Notes under the pieces: generated by a model
The model's input: only the letters and a program-made list of their open reading frames with translations
What the model was told of the DNA's origin: nothing
The model's database searches: none
Shown: one piece after another, positions 40,683 through 48,068 of the stretch
Layout of the letters: the number at the start of each line of letters is the position of its first letter
Position numbering within the stretch: position 1 is the stretch's first letter
Position numbers and translations under genes: made by a program
Source: Ardenticatenaceae bacterium
Lineage (GTDB): Bacteria > Chloroflexota > Anaerolineae > Promineifilales > Promineifilaceae
Length of the DNA: 64,000 bases
Assembly (NCBI GenBank): GCA_020634455.1
Contig: JACKBQ010000001.1
Location: 2,914,001-2,978,000 of the forward strand
Reading direction: 5' to 3'

Positions 40683-41552
40683 TCACGCACCAAAGTTGGC
40701 AAACTTATCAGCAATAAACCGATAATCCAGCCAGGCCGATTCATCCATGTCCCACGCATTGCGACATTCAGCCAGGATGATTGTTTTGTGGCTGTTGACT
40801 GTTTTGACTGAAATGACCAATTCGTCTGCCACTTCTTGGGGAGATAGCCCTGTGGCGAAAGCCTGTAGCACGTCTTTCTGGCGGTGGGTGAGTTGTTGGA
40901 AAACGGCCGTTTGCTTTAACTTGTCCGCATCATCCAGCACCTGACGATGGCTTGCCAGTACATCTTTGCCATCTGTGACGGGGCGTGTTAGCTGGCGCAG
41001 CGCCGGGAAATAGCTGCCCCACGGCATCATGGGCACTTCGATGAGCTGGAAGCCAGCTTCCGGCGGTAGATGCATCAGTTTGCCATCGTGGGTTGGTTCT
41101 AGCCAATCATCCGGGGTATAGCCGTGCCACAGTCGGTCTTCGTGCCCAAAATGGAGCATGGCGGCCGACATGGTCATAAAGCCAAGCATTTGCCGTCCGC
41201 CGCTAATGCACACATGCAGGGTGTGGTGGTTATTTTTTAGCTTGATGAGTAACTGGCTGATTGCTTCCCAGGCGGCGTGGGCGTCGGCCTCGTCATGAAT
41301 GTCTGCCAGCTGGGCATCTTTAGTTCTGAGTTGGTGGAATTCAAGGCGAATATTGCGGTAGTGGGGGCTGGTAAATGCGGTAATAATCTTTTGAACGGCC
41401 GTTTGTAATCGCGGTGAATCCATCGCCAGATGCACAAGCAGCGCATGATCCAGGCGCACGCCCTGCGCTAACAGGGCATCTATAGCCAAAGTAATGACTT
41501 GCGGCTGCCCACCTAACGTGGCTACAACTGTTGTTTGCCGTTTCATACTCAT
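40683..41552 (-). CDS. CARF-like domain fused to LuxR-type HTH
   Basis: 289-residue protein. The N-terminal part (1 to about 180) resembles the NE0113/Csm6-type CARF fold: TTVVATLGGQPQVITLAIDA (Rossmann strand and ligand loop), then a conserved Ser-Gly-Gly-Arg motif in CISGGRQMLGFMTMSAAMLH followed by HEDRLWHGY. CARF domains bind cyclic oligoadenylates made by type III CRISPR systems, or similar second messengers. The C-terminal part (about 215-285) is a GerE/LuxR-type HTH (LTHRQKDVLQAFATGLSPQE and SVKTVNSHK). No nuclease is seen. It appears to be a ligand-gated transcription factor. CARF-HTH proteins such as Csa3 have a winged helix, so a LuxR HTH is unusual. It follows a DJ-1-like gene by 65 bp and lies opposite an NB-ARC/TPR pair. 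Confidence 0.75.
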   Translation of the reverse strand: MSMKRQTTVVATLGGQPQVITLAIDALLAQGVRLDHALLVHLAMDSPRLQTAVQKIITAFTSPHYRNIRLEFHQLRTKDAQLADIHDEADAHAAWEAISQLLIKLKNNHHTLHVCISGGRQMLGFMTMSAAMLHFGHEDRLWHGYTPDDWLEPTHDGKLMHLPPEAGFQLIEVPMMPWGSYFPALRQLTRPVTDGKDVLASHRQVLDDADKLKQTAVFQQLTHRQKDVLQAFATGLSPQEVADELVISVKTVNSHKTIILAECRNAWDMDESAWLDYRFIADKFANFGA

Positions 41553-41560
41553 TAAAAACA

Positions 41561-41586
41561 GGCCTGACCAAGGGCGAAAACAGGCC
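41561..41586 (-). terminator. Weak terminator-like hairpin between DJ-1-like and CARF genes
   Basis: On the - strand GGCCTG (41586-41581) and CAGGCC (41566-41561) form a 6-bp GC-rich stem followed by TGTTTTTA. It may reduce readthrough from the DJ-1-like gene into the CARF-HTH gene. Confidence 0.35.
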
Positions 41587-41617
41587 AGGCAAAAAGAAGG
41601 GCTGATCTGGATATGGG

Positions 41618-42112
41618 TTATAAAATCAGGGGAGCTGGCTGTGGTTGGTATGTTTTGGAAGTTGAAAGCATCTGGTACATAAAATGGTTAAAAAATAGCT
41701 CTTGTTGTAGCCGCTCTTGGAACATAAACTGTGAGTCGTTTTGCCAACGGTGAATTGTGTTTAAGAAAGGAATGTAAATTGGGTAGAGAAATCCCACAGG
41801 CCTTGAAGCCTGCTGCATTTCTTTAACCAATCGGTGGAAACGCGGATCTATCATCAAATGTTGTCCGCACATCAGGCCGCCTGCCACAATTAAACCATTG
41901 GGTAAGGCCAGATGTTCGATATCGGTTAATAGCAAATCAGCTGGTAAATCATCGCTATATTTTGCAGCCAGTTCGTAAGTTGATGGGCTAGAGTAGAGGC
42001 TGAAAACTGTTAAATTTACGTGACTGGAGCAGAAAAATTCGGCCGTTTGTGCAATGCTTTTTTCGTCAAATCCTTCCGCAACTACTAGAAAGCAGTTCTT
42101 ATTTGACTTCAT
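41618..42112 (-). CDS. DJ-1/PfpI-like protein lacking the active-site Cys
   Basis: 164-residue protein resembling the DJ-1/PfpI (class I glutamine amidotransferase-like) fold: CFLVVAEGFDEKSIAQTAEF (strand 1 with the conserved GFDE, equivalent to GFEE), VNLTVFSLY, LLLTDIEHLALPNGLIVAGG (the P-x-G-G turn) and HLMIDPRFHRLVKEM. At the nucleophile elbow, where the family has AICHG, the sequence reads VGFLYPIY, with no Cys. It is therefore probably a binding or sensing protein, not an enzyme. The ATG at 42112 is preferred: AGGGGA lies 9 nt upstream; the second ATG of the short ATGATAATCATG run is used. The fold call is by pattern only. It lies just upstream of the CARF-HTH gene, next to a dyad at 42135-42164. 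Confidence 0.5.
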   Translation of the reverse strand: MKSNKNCFLVVAEGFDEKSIAQTAEFFCSSHVNLTVFSLYSSPSTYELAAKYSDDLPADLLLTDIEHLALPNGLIVAGGLMCGQHLMIDPRFHRLVKEMQQASRPVGFLYPIYIPFLNTIHRWQNDSQFMFQERLQQELFFNHFMYQMLSTSKTYQPQPAPLIL

Positions 42113-42130
42113 GATTATCATTCCCCTAAA

Positions 42131-42164
42131 ATGACAGGATGACAGGAAATGGCCTGTCATCCTG
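42131..42164. promoter_or_regulatory. Operator-like dyad in divergent promoter region
   Basis: CAGGATGACAGG (42135-42146) and its perfect complement CCTGTCATCCTG (42153-42164) are separated by 6 bp. The left part also contains a tandem ATGACAGG (42131-42138, 42139-42146). It lies between the DJ-1/CARF genes and the NB-ARC/TPR genes, starting 19 bp upstream of the DJ-1-like ATG. A dimeric regulator, plausibly the CARF-LuxR protein, could bind here. Confidence 0.65.
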
Positions 42165-42322
42165 CACATTTCCCCGTTCTGGTACGCCACCCACACTTTA
42201 ACAGGGCCAGGGCATAAAATGAATATGGAAAAAGGCCAACTTTGGCAAACTTGATTAAAAGGTGGCAAAATGCGCATATTCGCGCTATTTTGAGCAAAAA
42301 TCTCAAGCATTTAGGCTAAATA

Positions 42323-43774
42323 ATGAAAATATCTGACTTACCAAAACAGCTTAAAAAAGATATTCAACAGACTCTAAAACAGTATCATATGGTTACGGAA
42401 CCCCAAAGCACGGAGCTCTCTAATCTGGTTTTGGTACAAATGCGAGAGCAAAATCAGACGACGCTTCCTAAACGGCAGGCAATCAATGCGGTGCTAGATG
42501 AGGGACTCTCGCAAATGATGCTGCGTCAGCCAGAAAGTGGTCAAATTCTATCCAGGCGGTTCCGAGATAAAATTTCGATTGCTCAGGTAAGCCAGGAGTT
42601 AAGCCTGACTATTGATCAGGTAAAACATAAACAAAAAGATGGTTTTGAGGAATTGGCCAAAATTATTTGGACTATGGATTATGAAGCACGCCTGGCACGT
42701 GTAGCGGAGCAAAAAAGCAAGCTAGAGGCAAAAAGGTATACCGAACTATTTGGCATTGATACCCTTTTTAAGGCGCTTTATGAGCAGCTAACCTCTGAAA
42801 GTACGCCGTGGGTGGTTACGCTGGCAGGTATTGGTGGGATTGGCAAGACATCGCTGGCAAATTACACCGTGCGCAAGGTGGTGGAAACGTTAAAGTATCA
42901 TGATGTGGTTTGGTTAACTGTTTCCGAGGGGACGCAAAGGAAACGGCCGTATCCAGCCACAACGCCTCAGCAAACATTTGACAGGCTCATTTTACAACTG
43001 TGCCGCAAAATGCTACCTAGCCTCTCAAACCAAGCGTCGCAAGAAGAACGCCTGACGCAGTTGCAATACCTGCTAAAAAGCCAACGGTATCTAATCATTG
43101 TGGATGACTTGGAACTGGAAGCAGATACGGCATATTTAATTTCTGAGTTGATTACCCTGGCAAGCCCCAGCCGCTTTTTGCTTACTTCGCGCACCCAACC
43201 TATCCCGCATTCTGGCTCACAATCCATTTGTTTGCCGGAACTCAGCGAGGAGCACAGCATGGCGCTCATTCGTCATTATGCCAACGAGATTGGCTTTACC
43301 GCTGCCGCAAAAGCTGATGATGAAGCGTTACGGCCGATTTACGAGTTGGTCGGGGGGAATCCGTTTAGCCTAAAACATCTAGTAAACCTCGCCTTGCGCC
43401 GCCCGCTAAAACCTTTGCTGGTTTCGTTAAAGCAACGGCCGTTAGAAAGCGGCGACGAGATATATAAGCATATCCTCCACGAAACCTGGTTAAGCCTCAA
43501 CGACGACGCCAAAACTGTTCTGGCCGTAATGACCCTATCAACGGAAGGCGGTATGGATCCTGAGCAAATAGCAACCTTTAGCGGGCTGCCCGATAGCAAG
43601 CTTTGGCCTGCCATTAATGAATTGATTGGCCGTTCGCTGTTAGAAGTTAGAAGCAGTACCTTGTGGGAACGCAGCTATGGCATTCACCGCCTTACGGAGC
43701 TTTTCCTTCGCACCTTGATAAATGGCGATGATGACCAAACGATTGATTTCAAAGATGGACACAATGAGCTTTGA
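42323..43774 (+). CDS. NB-ARC (STAND) ATPase with N-terminal HTH-like region
   Basis: 483-residue protein. Residues 1-125 are helical and contain a possible HTH (ISIAQVSQELSLTIDQVKHK near 93). The NB-ARC domain follows: P-loop LAGIGGIGKTSLANY (near 167), Walker B YLIIVDDLELE (near 256), sensor LLTSRT (near 288), GLPL-like VGGNPFSLKH (near 343) and a winged-helix region (about 395-480). STAND ATPases are switches that oligomerise on ligand binding; they regulate transcription, cell death or anti-phage defence. No effector domain is visible, and the usual C-terminal TPR sensor is a separate gene just downstream, overlapping in coding sequence. One ACGGCCGT copy near 42943. Divergent from DJ-1-like/CARF-HTH. 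Confidence 0.8.
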   Translation: MKISDLPKQLKKDIQQTLKQYHMVTEPQSTELSNLVLVQMREQNQTTLPKRQAINAVLDEGLSQMMLRQPESGQILSRRFRDKISIAQVSQELSLTIDQVKHKQKDGFEELAKIIWTMDYEARLARVAEQKSKLEAKRYTELFGIDTLFKALYEQLTSESTPWVVTLAGIGGIGKTSLANYTVRKVVETLKYHDVVWLTVSEGTQRKRPYPATTPQQTFDRLILQLCRKMLPSLSNQASQEERLTQLQYLLKSQRYLIIVDDLELEADTAYLISELITLASPSRFLLTSRTQPIPHSGSQSICLPELSEEHSMALIRHYANEIGFTAAAKADDEALRPIYELVGGNPFSLKHLVNLALRRPLKPLLVSLKQRPLESGDEIYKHILHETWLSLNDDAKTVLAVMTLSTEGGMDPEQIATFSGLPDSKLWPAINELIGRSLLEVRSSTLWERSYGIHRLTELFLRTLINGDDDQTIDFKDGHNEL

Positions 43775-44975
43775 CATTAATGCTGTTCTGGCCAACGCTA
43801 TCAAGCGAGGGTTAACTGAATATAAAAATCAGCTATTCTCCCCGACTAAGCGGGCAGACTGGCTAAAACCGCAACACGCCTCTATATTAAAAACAATTGT
43901 CGAAAGCTTTAACTATCCACAGCTCCAGCCAGAGGGCGTACAGCTTTTTCTGGATATATTTGCGACTTTTGAACGGTGGGGATTATGGTCAGACTATATA
44001 ACTGTTTCAGAAGAGGCCATCAGGCTTGATCTGCCTGTAGAACAACTGGCTTATCTCCATACCAATTTGGGGCATATGCACCATCTTAACCGCAATTTTA
44101 TTGATTCGCTTCATAGTTTAGAGTTGAGCTTGCAACTTGTTGAAGAGCACCAGCCAAATGAACTTTTGGGGCTTATCCACCACCGCTTGATGAATACATA
44201 CATTGGGCTTGATAAACCTGAAATTGCCCAGGAGCATGGGCTTCAAGCCTTGGCGCTGCTTGGTGATGCTCCCTCAAAAACAAGGGCCTCTGCCTATGAT
44301 TCGTTGGGGCGAATTTATACGCGCCTGGGCAATGTAGCATTGGCAGAAAAGCGGTTTCAGGATGCCTTGTCACTTTGGGCGACACAGAAAGATTACACGC
44401 ATATGGCGCGTAGCTACATCAATTTGGGTTATCTGTTTTTGGGGGAAGATAAACTTGTAGAAGCACAAAAATGCTTCGAAAGTGCCCTAAAGGCACTGGG
44501 CGATCTGTCAAACATCTTGGATGAGGTCAATGCCAGAAATGGTTTAGGCATTGTGCATTATAAAATGAAAGATTATGACAGCGCGGTGACTGTTTTTCGT
44601 GAAGCAGCGAACACATTGGAACGCGAGTTAGGGGACAATGTTGGCTGGTATGCTTTACGTGGAATGCTGATTCATAATGTAGGCAACGCCTTGTTGGCCA
44701 AAGGAGACTTTCAACTGGCTCTTGTCATTTTGAATAGATCAAAAACCTTTTGGCAGCAAGCGAACGACAATTTGCAAATGGCAAACACTATTGGCACCAT
44801 TGCTGAGGCTTACCAGGCGGATGAAGCGTGGGAAACGGCCGTTGCCACCTACGATGAAGCGCTAACTGTATTGGCAAACTTTCCAAATCATCCTTGGGCA
44901 AATAGACTCAAAGATAATTTCTCTAAAGCGAAAAAAACATGTGCTGAACAGCTAGAACCGCTTAAGGCGGCCTAA
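43764..44975 (+). CDS. TPR-repeat protein
   Basis: 403-residue all-helical protein. From about 75 to 390 it shows at least six tetratricopeptide repeats of the 'YDSLGRIYTRLGNVALAEKR' type, the AAA/L-G-Y pattern typical of peptide- or protein-binding solenoids. The N-terminal 70 residues are helical and non-repeat. In AfsR-like and other STAND proteins NB-ARC and TPRs are in one chain; here they are separate ORFs overlapping by 11 bp (start at 43764, stop of the NB-ARC gene at 43774), so they are translationally coupled. An alternative ATG lies at 43755. Its end forms a hairpin (44938-44990). Partner or ligand unknown. Confidence 0.8.
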   Translation: MSFDINAVLANAIKRGLTEYKNQLFSPTKRADWLKPQHASILKTIVESFNYPQLQPEGVQLFLDIFATFERWGLWSDYITVSEEAIRLDLPVEQLAYLHTNLGHMHHLNRNFIDSLHSLELSLQLVEEHQPNELLGLIHHRLMNTYIGLDKPEIAQEHGLQALALLGDAPSKTRASAYDSLGRIYTRLGNVALAEKRFQDALSLWATQKDYTHMARSYINLGYLFLGEDKLVEAQKCFESALKALGDLSNILDEVNARNGLGIVHYKMKDYDSAVTVFREAANTLERELGDNVGWYALRGMLIHNVGNALLAKGDFQLALVILNRSKTFWQQANDNLQMANTIGTIAEAYQADEAWETAVATYDEALTVLANFPNHPWANRLKDNFSKAKKTCAEQLEPLKAA

Positions 44976-44990
44976 CCATTCAGCACATGT
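44938..44990. repeat. 12-bp inverted repeat over the TPR gene end
   Basis: ACATGTGCTGAA (44938-44949) and TTCAGCACATGT (44979-44990) are perfect complements spanning the TPR stop codon. An inner CCGCTTAAGGCGG stem may also form. No T-run follows, so it is a hairpin that might influence mRNA 3'-end processing more than an intrinsic terminator. Confidence 0.55.
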
Positions 44991-45002
44991 GCTAACTTGA
45001 TC

Positions 45003-45131
45003 TTAGCCGGGGCAGCTTACCTGTACATACGAACATTCCCCGTCGGGTGACGGTGCAGTTGGAGCCACAAAAAAGACAAACATCAAACCTGCCGCAACTG
45101 CCAAATGAACCAACTTAGATTTTAAAGACAT
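45003..45131 (-). CDS. 42-residue membrane/secreted peptide with C-terminal Cys pair
   Basis: Very small ORF. A Lys-containing N terminus (MSLKSKLVHLAV), one hydrophobic segment (about residues 8-27, LAVAAGLMFVFFVAP), then a short tail PSPDGECSYVQVSCPG with two Cys. It has a strong GGAGG ribosome site, in contrast to the longer frame starting at 45203. A 6-bp stem (CCTCCA/TGGAGG, 45139-45156 on the + strand) pairs this ribosome site with an upstream CCTCC, so translation may be repressed until the hairpin opens. It lies next to the NB-ARC/TPR/CARF locus, convergent with the TPR gene. A signal peptide, lantibiotic-like or toxin-like product are options; none is shown. Confidence 0.55.
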   Translation of the reverse strand: MSLKSKLVHLAVAAGLMFVFFVAPTAPSPDGECSYVQVSCPG

Positions 45132-45138
45132 TCCGATA

Positions 45139-45156
45139 CCTCCACACGTTTGGAGG
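45139..45156 (-). promoter_or_regulatory. Hairpin sequestering the ribosome site of the 42-residue ORF
   Basis: In the - strand transcript CCTCCA (45156-45151) pairs with TGGAGG (45144-45139), which contains the GGAGG ribosome site 8 nt before the ATG at 45131. Adjacent CCG/CGG can extend the stem. Such masking is typical of translational control (RNA thermometer or ligand switch). Confidence 0.5.
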
Positions 45157-45401
45157 CTCCGGTGTAAGGCGCGCCCAGGGTTGTCCCTCTTCATGAAGTC
45201 CACAAGAGCCTGGATTTAATACAACTGCATGCGAACTATAATTTACCTGTTCGCTGCAAATAATGCGTGAGAACCCTGCTGAGTAAGTTCTGAAAATAGT
45301 TCTGAATTCGGCACGTTAAAATGCAAAGGAACCAGCTAAAGTGGCCAGTTTACGCCATCCGGCACTCGCCCATCATTGCACGCTATGTTAGAATCGCCAC
45401 C

Positions 45402-46238
45402 GTGGAAACGATAGATTATTTGGTCATTGGGCACATTACGCGAGACATCGTCGCAGCGGGTAACCTTGTGGGTGGTACGGTTGCGTATTCAGGCCGGGTG
45501 GCGCACGCTTTGGGGTGCAACACGGCCGTTCTCACCAGCTGTGAGCTGGATTATGAAGGGTTGGCCGCGTTAACACAGCTTGCCCTTGAGGTGATTCCTG
45601 CAACCCATACCAGCACCTTTGAAAACATTTATGGCGCAAACGGCCGTACCCAAATGCTCTACACCGTTGCCGAGAAAATTCGCCCCGAACATTTGCCATC
45701 AACCTGGCAGCAGCCATCTGTTGTGCATCTGGGACCACTCACCAACGAGGTAGACCCGGCCATCATGCGCCAGTTTGCTAGCAGCATTATTGGGTTAACG
45801 CCTCAGGGCTGGCTGCGCCGCTGGACGGAAGACGGCCGTATCTACGCCCGTGAATGGCCCGAAGCCGAACAGTTTTTACCGCTGGCCGATGTGGTTATTC
45901 TGAGCGAGGAAGATTTGCTCAACGACGAGATGCTGCCCCGCTATCGGCAGCTTGCCAAGCTCCTCATCATGACCGAGAATGTGCGTGGCTGCACCGTTTT
46001 TGCCGGGGATGAGGTGCGCCAAATCCCAGCTCCAGCTGTGGTGCAAATAGAGCCAACGGGCGCGGGGGACATTTTTGCAGCCGCCTTTTTAACAAAATAC
46101 GCCAGAAACGGCAGTAACCCGTGGCAAGCTGCCGAATTTGCTAATTTTGTGGCTGCCCAATCGGTTACCCAAACTGGCCTGGATGCCAAAATTGAACTTA
46201 TTCAACAAGTGACACGAGCAAATTACTCAATTACTTAA
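45402..46238 (+). CDS. PfkB-family carbohydrate/nucleoside kinase
   Basis: Ribokinase-like kinase. Conserved strand IDYLVIGHITRDIV at the N terminus, VGGTVAYSGRVAHALG (near 23; substrate-binding GG) and the C-terminal PfkB signature EPTGAGDIFAAAFL (near 225), with the catalytic Asp in GAGD. The family phosphorylates sugars, nucleosides or related alcohols; the substrate is not predictable. A GTG at 45402 starts at the conserved strand and is preferred; the ATG at 45321 would add 27 non-conserved residues and has no ribosome site. Stop codon falls in an ATTACTTAATT-rich repeat before parA. Not part of a recognisable pathway cluster. Confidence 0.85.
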   Translation: METIDYLVIGHITRDIVAAGNLVGGTVAYSGRVAHALGCNTAVLTSCELDYEGLAALTQLALEVIPATHTSTFENIYGANGRTQMLYTVAEKIRPEHLPSTWQQPSVVHLGPLTNEVDPAIMRQFASSIIGLTPQGWLRRWTEDGRIYAREWPEAEQFLPLADVVILSEEDLLNDEMLPRYRQLAKLLIMTENVRGCTVFAGDEVRQIPAPAVVQIEPTGAGDIFAAAFLTKYARNGSNPWQAAEFANFVAAQSVTQTGLDAKIELIQQVTRANYSIT

Positions 46239-46300
46239 TTGCTAAATTACAACTTTTGTAATTGGGTAATTAGGTCATTGGGTCATTGGGTAATTCATTC
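46222..46300. repeat. AATTACTCAATTAC / ATTGGGTAATT degenerate repeat
   Basis: Starts with the end of the PfkB gene (last residues and TAA read through CAATTACTCAATTACTTAATTGC), then ATTGGGTAATTAGGTCATTGGGTCATTGGGTAATT up to the parA start. A different sequence, but the same habit as the CGGTAATCGGT arrays: a degenerate short-period array that contains the stop codon. Confidence 0.55.
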
Positions 46301-47104
46301 ATGACAACAAAAATTTACGCAATTGCCAATCAAAAAGGGGGGGTCGGTAAAACGACCAGCGTCATCAACCTGGCCGCCTTTTTAGCCTCTAGTGGGCGGC
46401 GTGTGCTGGTGGTGGATATGGATCCCCAGGCAAACGCCACGTCTGGTTTGGGCTTCGACAAATACGAACTGGAACGCTCGACCTACGATCTTTTGCTAGA
46501 AACGGCCGCTGTAGACGACATCCTCATCCAGCACAAAGAGTACAAGCTGGATTTGTTGCCCTCCCATCCCGCCCTGGCCGGAGCCGAGGTGGAGCTGGTG
46601 AACGCCATCGGGCGCGAATACCGCCTGCGCAACGCTTTAGAGAAGATGGACGGCCGTTACGATTACATCCTCATGGACTGTCCACCTAGCCTCTCCATGC
46701 TCACCGTCAACGCCCTCACCGCCGCCAAAGATGGCATCATCATCCCTGTACAGTGCGAATATCTAGCGCTAGAAGGGCTCACCCAACTCACCCAAACCAT
46801 CGAACTGGTGCAAAAATACCTCAATCCCAATTTGGCCATTCGCGGCCTTATCATGACCATGTATGATAGCCGCACCAACCTCAGCCGTCAGGTGGTAGAA
46901 GAGGTGCGCCGCTACTTCCCCGGCAAAGTATTCCGCACCATCGTGCCGCGCAACGTGCGCCTGAGCGAAGCGCCCAGCTTTGGCCAACCCATCAATCTGT
47001 ACGCGCCCAATTCGCCCGGTGCAGTCGCTTACAAAGTGCTGGCTGCCGAACTGGTGAAAGGAGACATGACGGCTAAGTCAACGACAGCGGGGGTGGCCGC
47101 ATGA
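46301..47104 (+). CDS. parA: ParA-type chromosome partitioning ATPase
   Basis: 268-residue ParA/Soj ATPase that drives chromosome or plasmid segregation with ParB. Deviant Walker A KGGVGKTT (IANQKGGVGKTTSVINLAA near 6), switch I VVDMDPQANATSGL (near 40) and Walker B YILMDCPPSLSML (near 120) are intact. No N-terminal HTH, so it is a Soj-type (type Ib/chromosomal) protein. The ATG at 46301 is preferred over an ATG five codons upstream, which lies in the repeat. The stop overlaps the parB start as ATGA. A chromosomal location is likely because housekeeping genes flank it. Confidence 0.95.
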   Translation: MTTKIYAIANQKGGVGKTTSVINLAAFLASSGRRVLVVDMDPQANATSGLGFDKYELERSTYDLLLETAAVDDILIQHKEYKLDLLPSHPALAGAEVELVNAIGREYRLRNALEKMDGRYDYILMDCPPSLSMLTVNALTAAKDGIIIPVQCEYLALEGLTQLTQTIELVQKYLNPNLAIRGLIMTMYDSRTNLSRQVVEEVRRYFPGKVFRTIVPRNVRLSEAPSFGQPINLYAPNSPGAVAYKVLAAELVKGDMTAKSTTAGVAA

Positions 47105-47964
47105 CCAAAAAACGTGGCTTAGGGCGCGGTCTTGGCGCGCTCATCCCCAGCGATCACCCGGCTTCGGCGGAAGAGGGGGGCGTGAAAGTGGTGCCGGTAA
47201 CGGCCGTATCCCCCAACCCTCACCAGCCGCGTACCCACATGGACGCACAAAAGCTGCAAGAGCTGGCCGATTCCATCAAAGAGCATGGCCTCATCCAGCC
47301 GCTCATCGTTACTCAGGCAGAAGGTGGCTACACCCTCATCGCCGGGGAACGCCGCTGGCGGGCTTGCCAACTGGCAGGCCTGGACGAGGTGCCGGTTGTG
47401 GTCAAAGAAGCCACGCCGCAGGAAATGTTGGAGCTGGCCATCATCGAAAACGTGCAGCGGGCTGACCTCAACCCGCTGGAAGAGGCGTTCGCTTACCAGC
47501 AGCTCGCCGAAGAGTTTGGCTTTACCCACGAACAAATTGCCCAACGCATGGGCAAAGGGCGCTCCACCATTACTAATTTGATTCGTTTATTGGAGTTACC
47601 GGAAAATATTCAGCAGGCGGTGGCAGACGGCCGTATCAGCGGTGCACACGGTCGCGCCTTGCTTCCCTTACCCAACGCCACCATGCAAACCAACGTCATG
47701 AACGACATCCTTAAGTTCAATCTTAGCGTGCGCCAGGTCGAGGCTCGCGTCACCACCCTGCTCTCCGCCAAAAAGCCAAAAGCGAAAAAATCCCGTCCCG
47801 GCCTACCGGTTGAGCTAGAAGCACTGCAATCCCAGTTTCAAGACAGCCTGGGCACCAAGGTGAACATCGAAAGCAGCGGCAAGGGCAAAGGGCGCGTTAT
47901 CATCCACTACTACTCCGACGAGGAACTGCAAGCCGTCTACGACGCCATCATCGGCGAAGAGTAA
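47101..47964 (+). CDS. parB: ParB/Spo0J chromosome partitioning protein
   Basis: 287-residue ParB that binds parS, spreads along DNA as a CTP switch and is moved by ParA. The N-terminal LGRGLGALI motif (contact for ParA), the ParB/sulfiredoxin CTP-binding domain with GERRWRACQLAG (near 81) and ENVQRADLNPLEEA (near 117), an HTH with THEQIAQRMGKGRSTITNLI (near 141) and a C-terminal dimerisation region are all present. It follows parA with ATGA overlap. No parS-like TGTTTCACGTGAAACA was noticed in the window; search of the whole genome would decide. A stretch of 104 bp without recognisable genes follows. Confidence 0.95.
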   Translation: MTKKRGLGRGLGALIPSDHPASAEEGGVKVVPVTAVSPNPHQPRTHMDAQKLQELADSIKEHGLIQPLIVTQAEGGYTLIAGERRWRACQLAGLDEVPVVVKEATPQEMLELAIIENVQRADLNPLEEAFAYQQLAEEFGFTHEQIAQRMGKGRSTITNLIRLLELPENIQQAVADGRISGAHGRALLPLPNATMQTNVMNDILKFNLSVRQVEARVTTLLSAKKPKAKKSRPGLPVELEALQSQFQDSLGTKVNIESSGKGKGRVIIHYYSDEELQAVYDAIIGEE

Positions 47965-48068
47965 CTGCAAACAGTTACGCGAATTGATTTTAATACGTTA
48001 TTCGAAACTTCTGACGATTTGCAATTAGAACAAGCTGAAATCATTGTTGATATTAGTTCTGGAAAACA

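Noticed and set aside
40683..45131. CRISPR array near the CARF gene
   Set aside because: No regularly spaced identical repeats of 24-40 bp exist in or around the locus; only degenerate intergenic arrays and hairpins.
46301..47964. parS site near parAB
   Set aside because: No match to TGTTTCACGTGAAACA or its close variants was found by eye in this region.
47965..48068. Possible short gene fragment after parB
   Set aside because: An open frame reads on for about 50 codons with plausible residues (ALFETSDDLQLEQAEIIVD-like), but has no start, no ribosome site and no recognisable family.
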